A DNA stretch of 64,000 nucleotides, taken from an uncultured Dehalococcoidia bacterium (GTDB lineage: Bacteria; Chloroflexota; Dehalococcoidia; Lucifugimonadales; GCA-2712585). Position 1 is the first letter of the stretch; each line of letters opens with the position of its first letter. Under the pieces are notes generated by a model, which was given only the letters and a program-made list of their open reading frames with translations, was not told the DNA's origin and searched no databases. A program made the translations under genes and the position numbers. Shown piece after piece: positions 58,536-64,000 of this stretch. The stretch spans positions 1,549,141 through 1,613,140 of the forward strand of contig OX638324.1 in NCBI GenBank assembly GCA_951812825.1. The letters are read 5' to 3'.

Positions 58536-60389
58536 CTACCGGCGCACCCACCATACCAGAATTCCCCCAAACGCCATGAGGATGGGCAGCAGGAACCAGC
58601 TGGTGTAGCGTATCACGTTAAACTCGTTGGGCGTTGCAATCAACTCCCGCTGCGGCACGAGCTTGGGCCGTATGTTGATGAGCGAAACGTCCCCCACCAG
58701 ATAGTTGGCGGAGTTCAGGAACAGGCCTGCGTTGTCGGCGCTGTTGAAATGCTCGTTGGTGGCGAAGTCAGAGTCTCCCACCACTACGAAGGAACCCCTG
58801 TCGGGAACGTCTTCCGTTTCGACAAACTCCTCCCCAATGGGCCCGTAGGTGTTCACGTAGGCCAGGGGTACAAAGGGTCCTGCCCTGTCCTCGTCTTCGT
58901 CGGGTTCCGTCCGGGTCGAGTCGTCGATGACCCAGCTGCCGTTCGACGTTATGGCCAACGCCTCCGGGGATACCAGAGGGAACGGCTGCTCTCTCCACGT
59001 AAACGTGGGTACGTCATAGCAGAGCAGCATCCCCTGGATCCCGCCTATGGCCCACTGGCCGATGCAGTCCTGGTCGCTGGGTGGGTCGGTCTCCCCGTAC
59101 GCCTCCGTAGGCAGCCGTTCGAAGGAAGGCTCCAGGGAGGCGACGCCGGGGAAGAAAGTCCGCCCCAGCACCTGGGTGAAGGGGTAGTTGGGGTTGTGCT
59201 GGCTGATGAACGGCGTTCTGTGCTCACCGATGTAATCTTGCTGGTCGATGATGTTGCCCTGGCCCAGGGTAAGGCCCCACCGTTGCAGGAACTCCCGGAA
59301 GCTCGCCGGCGTTTCCGGGTCAAGCAGCAGCAGCATCCTTCCCCCGTCCTTCAGGTATTGGCTCAGGGCCTCCTCCTCGTCCGGCAGCAGGTTCTTCTGC
59401 GGCCCCGCCACCACAATCAGGGTTGGCGAAACGGCGTTTTCGTCAACCGACTCATCCTCGTCCTCGCCCGTCTGTCGGGGCGCGATGCTCTGGGTCTGCA
59501 AGTCCAATGCGCGGATGTCATAGCCTTCAGCCCTGAGCGCCTCCGCCGCCACAAGATAGCCGTCTTCCGTCTGCGTTGAGGGGTTTCGCTCTCCGTGGCC
59601 GACCAGGAAGTAGACGCTCCTGTCCTCCTCGCCTGTCACCAGCAGCAGGGGAGTCACAAAGTTCTGTTCCAGCAGGGGATTGGCGATGTACTGGTCCGGT
59701 TCGTCGGCGATTGGGTTTCCTGCAATGAACAGGGAGCCGAGGACTACCTCAACCGCTCCCGATTCCACCCCTTCGAACGCCACCTGTCCGTGCTGGTTGA
59801 CCCCGTAGTCCCGCGCCCGGGTGGGTTCCACGTCCAGGTTGACTATCTCATAGGAGAACCGGTCTGAGCGCACGTCGAACTCGTGGAGCATGTTCTCCAC
59901 GACTTCCAGGCTCTCCTCCTGGTCCAGGTTATTCCTGTCGAAGAAGGCCACGGCCCGCACTTCTTCCTCCAGGTTGTTCAGTATCTCCACCGTGCGGGGG
60001 GCCAGCGTGAACTGCTTTGTGCTGGTAACGTCCCATCGTCCCGGATTATCGAAGGCCACGAAATTCAGAATTGCCACGATGGCTACGAAAGCCAGAATCA
60101 TCAATATGGTGTTTGCGCCGTAGCGCCCCTGCCGGCCCGAGACCGACTCGGCCAGCCGGCGCCGGGAGACGATCAGCGACGTGATGAGCAGCACCAGTCC
60201 CAATCCCAGCAGAATGTAGCTGAAGACACGGGATCCCGGCACAAGCACAAGCAGCACCAGGCTGAGGACTACGCTCAGAATTCCGAGAAAGACGGAAACG
60301 GAGCTAAAGGCTCCAATGTCCCTGCCTACGCTTCGAATGGCGTCCAGCACAGTGCCGGACGTTTGCTCGTCATACGGTCGGCGGTTCAA
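58536..60389 (-). CDS. GldG-like ABC-transport-associated protein
   Basis: A 617-residue membrane-anchored protein. Two N-terminal hydrophobic segments (VFLGILSVVLSLVLLVLVPG, SYILLGLGLVLLITSLIV) and another (ILMILAFVAIVAILNFVAF) precede the GldG ABC-linked domain with FTLAPRTVEILNNLEEEVR, DYGVNQHGQVAFEG and YFLVGHGERNPS, and DGGRMLLLLDPE. A C-terminal membrane segment (SWFLLPILMAFGGILVWWV) closes it. GldG works with GldF permease and GldA ATPase; the latter two are the next genes upstream. In Bacteroidota the set supports gliding; outside that phylum its role is unknown. Confidence 0.87.
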   Translation of the reverse strand: MNRRPYDEQTSGTVLDAIRSVGRDIGAFSSVSVFLGILSVVLSLVLLVLVPGSRVFSYILLGLGLVLLITSLIVSRRRLAESVSGRQGRYGANTILMILAFVAIVAILNFVAFDNPGRWDVTSTKQFTLAPRTVEILNNLEEEVRAVAFFDRNNLDQEESLEVVENMLHEFDVRSDRFSYEIVNLDVEPTRARDYGVNQHGQVAFEGVESGAVEVVLGSLFIAGNPIADEPDQYIANPLLEQNFVTPLLLVTGEEDRSVYFLVGHGERNPSTQTEDGYLVAAEALRAEGYDIRALDLQTQSIAPRQTGEDEDESVDENAVSPTLIVVAGPQKNLLPDEEEALSQYLKDGGRMLLLLDPETPASFREFLQRWGLTLGQGNIIDQQDYIGEHRTPFISQHNPNYPFTQVLGRTFFPGVASLEPSFERLPTEAYGETDPPSDQDCIGQWAIGGIQGMLLCYDVPTFTWREQPFPLVSPEALAITSNGSWVIDDSTRTEPDEDEDRAGPFVPLAYVNTYGPIGEEFVETEDVPDRGSFVVVGDSDFATNEHFNSADNAGLFLNSANYLVGDVSLINIRPKLVPQRELIATPNEFNVIRYTSWFLLPILMAFGGILVWWVRR

Positions 60390-60390
60390 G

Positions 60391-61122
60391 CTATCTCCAA
60401 CGTCGGGTCTCCAGGGACCGGACGGTCAGGAACAGGAATACCGCCGTCAGGCTGATGTAGTAGACGATGTTGCCCGTGTCAATCACGCCGCGAATAAAGT
60501 CGTCGAAGTGGGTCGTCATGCCCATCTGCCCAACGATGGTCGCGGTCACTCCCGTCACCTGGTCCGCCGCCACCTCCAGGAAGGTCAGCAGCACCAGTAT
60601 GCCCAGCGACATGACGGCCGCCACTATCTGGTTGCTGGTAAAAGACGACGCCAGCAGGCCCACGGCTACGGCGGTCCCGCCGTACAGGATTATCCCCAGA
60701 TAGCCGCTGAGCAGCGGGCCCATGTCCGGGTTGCCCCGCCATTCCAGCATGAGCACGTACCAGAAGGTAAGCGCCAGAGTGGCTATGAAGAAGCTCATGG
60801 CCGCTATGAATTTGCCCAGCACCACTTCCCAGTCCCGCACCGGCGAGGTCAGCAGCAACTCGATGGTCCCTATCTTCTGCTCCTCTGCCAGCAGCCTCAT
60901 GGTCAGCACCGGCGCAAGCCACGGCAGGATGAATATGGAAATCTGCGTCAATGTCTCCCGCATGCTGGCTTCGGGGAAGTTGGCCCCGGTCAGGATGGAG
61001 TCCACGCTGCGCACGAAGAAATAGCCCGCAAGGGCCACGAAAATCAGGGCTACCACGTAGGCAACGGGGCTGGTGAAATAGGCCCGTATCTCCTTCCACG
61101 CGATGGCCATGGTGTTTCTCAT
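60391..61122 (-). CDS. GldF-like ABC-2 permease
   Basis: A 243-residue membrane protein with six helices: PVAYVVALIFVALAGYFFVR, LTQISIFILPWLAPVLTMRL, FIAAMSFFIATLALTFWYVL, LSGYLGIILYGGTAVAVGLL, AAVMSLGILVLLTFLEVA and IVYYISLTAVFLFLTVRSLE. The EEQKIGTIELLLTSPVRDWE segment is the ABC-2 signature of the coupling helix region. The start ATG overlaps the ATPase stop by four bases, and a one-base gap separates it from the GldG-like gene. Confidence 0.9.
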   Translation of the reverse strand: MRNTMAIAWKEIRAYFTSPVAYVVALIFVALAGYFFVRSVDSILTGANFPEASMRETLTQISIFILPWLAPVLTMRLLAEEQKIGTIELLLTSPVRDWEVVLGKFIAAMSFFIATLALTFWYVLMLEWRGNPDMGPLLSGYLGIILYGGTAVAVGLLASSFTSNQIVAAVMSLGILVLLTFLEVAADQVTGVTATIVGQMGMTTHFDDFIRGVIDTGNIVYYISLTAVFLFLTVRSLETRRWR

Positions 61123-62072
61123 GCGTCCACGTCTTCCTCGGTGGTTAGCTTCAAAAAGATCTCCTCCAGGCTCATGCTCACCAGCTGAAGGTTCAACAGC
61201 GACCAGCCGTTGTTGACGACTATCCTGGAAACGGTGGGCCGTAGGTCCAGCCCGCGCCGCGCCTGGATCTTGAAGATGTTATGGTTCGGGTTGTCGGTGG
61301 CTATGTCCACTTCCCGCACTCCCCGGATCTTCCCCAGCGCCTCCGCCACCTCCGCGGGAGGTCCCTGCACCTCCGCCTCCAGCCGCTCCACGCCCTGCAG
61401 CTTGTTGGCCAGGTCCCGCGGCGTGTCCTCCGCCACTATCGACCCCTCGTGGATGATCAGCACCCGGTTGCACAGCATGCTGACCTCCGGCAGGATGTGG
61501 GTGCTCAGAATCACCGTGTGGCTGCCGGAAAGGTCCTTGATGAGCTGTCGCGTCTCCACCACCTGAATGGGATCGATGCCTATGGTCGGCTCGTCCAGAA
61601 TCAGCACGTCCGGCTCGTGAAGCACCGCCTGGGCGATGCCCACCCTCTGACGGAAGCCCTTGGAGAGCTTGCCGATGTGGCTGCGGCGGTAGTCTCCCAG
61701 CCGGCAGGCGTCAATCACCTCTCCTGTGCGGACCTTGATCCGCTTGGAGTCCATCCCGCGGATGGTTCCCATGAATCCCAGGTAGCTTTCCACGGTCATA
61801 TCCGTGTAGAGGGGCACGGTCTCCGGCAGATAGCCGATGTGGGCCCGCGCCTCCCGCGACTTGTCCACCAGGTCGTAGCCGGCAACGGAAGCCGTGCCGG
61901 ATGTGGGGGGCAGGAAGCCGGTGATTATCCTCATGGTCGTCGTCTTCCCGGCCCCGTTGGGCCCCAGGAACCCGACGATTTCGCCCCGCTTCACCTCGAA
62001 GCTCACGTCTTCGATGGCGGGGAACTTCCCGTAGTACTTGGTGAGGTTGGTTACCTCAACCATGCCGGCCAT
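61119..62072 (-). CDS. ABC-2 type transporter ATPase (GldA-like)
   Basis: A 317-residue nucleotide-binding subunit. Walker A is GPNGAGKTTTMRI near residue 39, the Q-loop GYLPETVPLYTDMTV, the signature LSKGFRQRVGIAQAVLHEP, Walker B VLILDEPTIGIDPIQ and the H-loop STHILPEVS. A ~100-residue C-terminal extension (DUF4162-type) follows. It is the first gene of a leftward operon ATPase-permease-GldG-DUF4340-cinA. Start ATG at 62072; the ATG three codons on is possible. Confidence 0.93.
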   Translation of the reverse strand: MAGMVEVTNLTKYYGKFPAIEDVSFEVKRGEIVGFLGPNGAGKTTTMRIITGFLPPTSGTASVAGYDLVDKSREARAHIGYLPETVPLYTDMTVESYLGFMGTIRGMDSKRIKVRTGEVIDACRLGDYRRSHIGKLSKGFRQRVGIAQAVLHEPDVLILDEPTIGIDPIQVVETRQLIKDLSGSHTVILSTHILPEVSMLCNRVLIIHEGSIVAEDTPRDLANKLQGVERLEAEVQGPPAEVAEALGKIRGVREVDIATDNPNHNIFKIQARRGLDLRPTVSRIVVNNGWSLLNLQLVSMSLEEIFLKLTTEEDVDA

Positions 62073-62090
62073 AGACCTTTACTCCTTCTT

Positions 62091-62127
62091 CCTTCCCCTC
62101 GACGGGGGAAGGTTAGGATGGGGGTGA
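62091..62127 (+). repeat. Dispersed palindromic repeat, family A, copy 2
   Basis: CCTTCCCC and GGGGGAAGG form a hairpin, followed by TTAGGATGGGGGTGA. It lies in the 181-base gap upstream of the ABC operon, between it and speD. Matches 63629-63666 almost exactly. Confidence 0.75.
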
Positions 62128-62253
62128 ATGCCTACCCCCGCTTCTTCTCTCTCCGTTGTCGGAACGCGGTGCAAATGATATTCTATAACACTCAACTCTG
62201 ACAAACACTAAGAGCGGCTTACATATATACCAGTTTTTTGATGGTGATGCCAG

Positions 62254-62667
62254 TTGCACCTGCTCATTGACGGTTACGGCGCCGACCCGGAACGGCTTTG
62301 GGACCAGTCCTTCCTCCGAAATTTCTTGGACGAATACCCCGTCCGGCTGGGTATGACCAAGATAACCGGGCCCAAGGTGCTGTGCTACAACGCGCCCGTT
62401 GAGGCCGACTCCGGCATTACCGGATTCGTGGTCATTGCCGAAAGCCACATCAGCGTCCACACCTTCCCCCATCGTCGGTACGTGAACATCGACATCTTCT
62501 CATGCAAGAGCTTCGACAACCGGAAGGCTCTGGAGGAGGTTCAACAGATTTTTGGCCTGCAGCGGGTGAAGTCGTGGCTGGTGGACCGGGGTCTTGAGCA
62601 CTACGATCCCCAGATGTGCATACCCGGCTTGGCCGCTTCTGGCGCCGCCCGTACCTACAATGTCTGA
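62254..62667 (+). CDS. speD: S-adenosylmethionine decarboxylase proenzyme
   Basis: A 137-residue proenzyme of spermidine synthesis. The pyruvoyl-forming serine is in ESHISVHTFPHRRYVNIDIF (self-cleavage before the S), and the conserved LLIDGYGADPERL and FSCKSF are in place. The TTG at 62254 gives MHLLIDGYG; no earlier start is seen. It supplies decarboxylated SAM. The next gene is agmatinase after nine bases, so both belong to one polyamine operon. Length is typical of bacterial class B-type SpeD. CTGACA-type -35 at 62198 is only weakly supported. Confidence 0.9.
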   Translation: MHLLIDGYGADPERLWDQSFLRNFLDEYPVRLGMTKITGPKVLCYNAPVEADSGITGFVVIAESHISVHTFPHRRYVNIDIFSCKSFDNRKALEEVQQIFGLQRVKSWLVDRGLEHYDPQMCIPGLAASGAARTYNV

Positions 62668-62676
62668 GTCGACGCC

Positions 62677-63666
62677 ATGACCGTCGACGAAGGGGCCTTC
62701 TGGGTCCCCAACAACTTCCTGGCCCTGACTCCTGAGCAGAGCGATCTCGAAACCGCCGCCGCCGTCCTCATCCCCGTCCCCTACGACAGCACCACCTCCT
62801 ACCGTACGGGCGCGCGATACGGCCCCGCCGCCATCATCTCCGCTTCCTACAATCTGGAGGACTACGACCACGAGTTGGACGTCGATCTCTCCCAGGCGGG
62901 CATCCACACCACCGCCGCTCTGGAACCCCACATGGCAGGCCCCGACGCCATGGTTCGGCGTGTCGCCCAAGCCGTCGAAAGCTACGACGACGGGGGCCGA
63001 CTGGTGGGCCTCCTCGGGGGCGAACACACCATCGCCGTCGGCGCAGTACGGGCCATGAAGCAGCGCCGTCCAGACCTCTCCGTGCTGTACCTGGACGCCC
63101 ACGGCGACCTGCGCGACATCTACATGGACACGCCCTACAGCCACGCCTGCGTGGCCCGCCGCCTCATGGAAATCTGTCCTGTGGTCCAAGTGGGCGTTCG
63201 CAGTGTCAGCCGGGAGGAGTTCGTCCTCACCCAGAACCCTCCGCCGAACCTGCAAACCTTCTTGTGGAACGCGGAAGCGTCCCGGCTGCCCAACCTTCAG
63301 GACGTTCTCGACCGCCTCACTCAGGATGTCTACGTTAGCATAGACCTCGACGCGCTGGATCCATCGTTGATGCCCGCAGTCGGCACGCCGGAACCCGGCG
63401 GCATGGACTGGGCGCACCTTATGCGGCTTATCGACTCCGTCGCTCGCCACCGCCGCATCGTTGGCTTCGACGTTGTGGAGCTCAGTCCCAACGAAGGCCC
63501 TCACGCCTGCGCCTACACCGCCGCCAGGCTGGTGTACAAGCTCATCGGCAGCGCCCTTGCCCATAACCGCGCTCCCCTGCGCCAGCATACAGGGGCGGTT
63601 CAAGAACCACCCACGACCCCAAGTAGTCCCTTCCCCCTCGACGGGGGAAGGTTAGGATGGGGGTGA
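62677..63666 (+). CDS. speB: Agmatinase (ureohydrolase family)
   Basis: A 329-residue manganese enzyme making putrescine and urea from agmatine. Metal ligands are visible in GLLGGEHTIAVGA, LYLDAHGDLRDIY and VSIDLDALDPSLM. The last ~12 residues (SPFPLDGGRLGWG) are encoded by a family A repeat, so the original C-terminus is probably shorter. Substrate assignment to agmatine rather than arginine or guanidinobutyrate rests on context with speD. The ATG starts nine bases after speD. Confidence 0.88.
   Translation: MTVDEGAFWVPNNFLALTPEQSDLETAAAVLIPVPYDSTTSYRTGARYGPAAIISASYNLEDYDHELDVDLSQAGIHTTAALEPHMAGPDAMVRRVAQAVESYDDGGRLVGLLGGEHTIAVGAVRAMKQRRPDLSVLYLDAHGDLRDIYMDTPYSHACVARRLMEICPVVQVGVRSVSREEFVLTQNPPPNLQTFLWNAEASRLPNLQDVLDRLTQDVYVSIDLDALDPSLMPAVGTPEPGGMDWAHLMRLIDSVARHRRIVGFDVVELSPNEGPHACAYTAARLVYKLIGSALAHNRAPLRQHTGAVQEPPTTPSSPFPLDGGRLGWG
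63629..63666 (+). repeat. Dispersed palindromic repeat, family A, copy 3 (in speB)
   Basis: The same hairpin-plus-tail as the copies at 3739-3775 and 62091-62127. It ends exactly with the speB stop TGA and encodes the residues PFPLDGGRLGWG. Confidence 0.8.
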
Positions 63667-63728
63667 CGACCAGTGTCCGATAACATTTTCCCCAGGTGGG
63701 CCGTCCAAAACTCCCCCGCCACCCATCC

Positions 63729-63759
63729 GTCATTCCCGCGAAGGCGGGAATGCACTCCT
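63729..63759 (+). repeat. dRS3-like repeat, copy 2
   Basis: GTCATTCCCGCGAAGGCGGG continues to AATGCACTCCT. It is similar to 54813-54843 and lies in the gap between speB and the M50 protease gene. Confidence 0.55.
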
Positions 63760-63791
63760 CCCACTGAAACCACCTTGGTCGACCACTAGAA

Positions 63792-64000
63792 ATGTTTGGC
63801 GGCAACATATCCCTCGGCCGAATCCTCGGCATCCCGCTAACCATCAGCTATAGCTGGTTCATCATCCTGGCCCTGGTCACCTTTCTGCTGGCCAACCGGA
63901 TGGGTGATCGGTACCCCTTCTGGTCTACGGCGGAGCAGTGGTTGGTAGGCGCCGCCGCGACTATCCTCTTCTTTGTTTCCGTCCTGATCCACGAACTCTC
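63792..64000 (+). CDS. Site-2 protease (M50) family, 5' end only
   Basis: The frame starts MFGGNISLGRILGIPLTISY at 63792 and runs off the right edge with SWFIILALVTFLLANRMGD, a transmembrane helix, and AAAATILFFVSVLIHEL, where HEL is the start of the HExxH zinc motif. Such proteins cleave membrane-bound regulators within the bilayer. The start lacks a clear ribosome site but fits the family. Only 69 codons are visible. Confidence 0.85.
   Translation, partial: MFGGNISLGRILGIPLTISYSWFIILALVTFLLANRMGDRYPFWSTAEQWLVGAAATILFFVSVLIHEL

Overview
This 64 kb window looks like a chromosomal segment of a Chloroflexota bacterium, most likely of the Dehalococcoidia/SAR202 kind. That is an inference from gene content, with no search behind it: an F420/FMN luciferase-family oxidoreductase, a double-length ThyX, a DnaB-DnaD-DnaC-like primosome group, an 11-subunit complex I without NuoEFG, many lipoproteins with Thr-Pro linkers, and short palindromic repeats of a type common in that group. 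Bulk GC is high (roughly 60% by eye), with lower-GC islands at about 14.5-15.3 kb, 21.3-22.4 kb and 34.1-35.6 kb.

Layout. 0-7.6 kb: the 3' end of dnaA, an AT-richer gap with DnaA-box-like 9-mers (candidate oriC), then obgE-nadD-pyrE, a DinB-like gene, gyrB, a PanE-like reductase and apt. 7.6-12.4 kb: an MBL hydrolase, then the leftward group rplI-dnaB-dnaD-dnaC/I-like-HIT. 12.5-20.5 kb: an amidohydrolase, an AlkB-like dioxygenase, a methyltransferase-like gene, the ComM/YifB ATPase, a secreted trypsin-like protease whose PPC-type C-terminal half lies in another frame, and a DAO-family oxidase. 20.7-27.4 kb: a Yip1-like membrane protein, three related small charged-protein loci (two broken), an LLM oxidoreductase pair, an Fpg/Nei glycosylase, an excalibur-domain lipoprotein and glycerate kinase. 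27.4-35.9 kb: an M20 peptidase, a 45-residue zinc ribbon, hicAB with a clear promoter and dyad, a tandem ThyX, E2 and E3 of a 2-oxoacid dehydrogenase, and a PIN-domain locus with two unusual partners.

36.0-46.4 kb is one long complex I operon, nuoABC-orf-DHIJKLMN, with mostly overlapping genes, a strong promoter in front of nuoA and a small HicB-like gene between nuoC and nuoD. The NADH-oxidising module is absent here. 46.6-54.7 kb: a TIGR00725 nucleotide-binding protein, enolase, an MNT-HEPN fusion, coaE, and a MoxR/CbbQ ATPase, Nudix and giant VWA-protein operon with no Rubisco nearby. 54.9-64.0 kb: a cytidylate-kinase-like gene, a DUF5678-like plus retropepsin-like pair (protease frameshifted), a Gld-type ABC exporter operon ending in cinA, speD-speB for polyamines, and the start of an M50 protease.

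The genes mostly serve replication, nucleotide and cofactor supply, respiration and polyamine synthesis. Accessory loci (hicAB, PIN locus, MNT-HEPN, small-protein array, DUF5678/retropepsin) sit between them. Two coding frameshifts both fall in or next to homopolymer runs, so indel errors in the assembly must be considered. At least four families of short dispersed repeats occur, and one supplies the last residues of SpeB. No rRNA, convincing tRNA, CRISPR array or transposase gene was seen.
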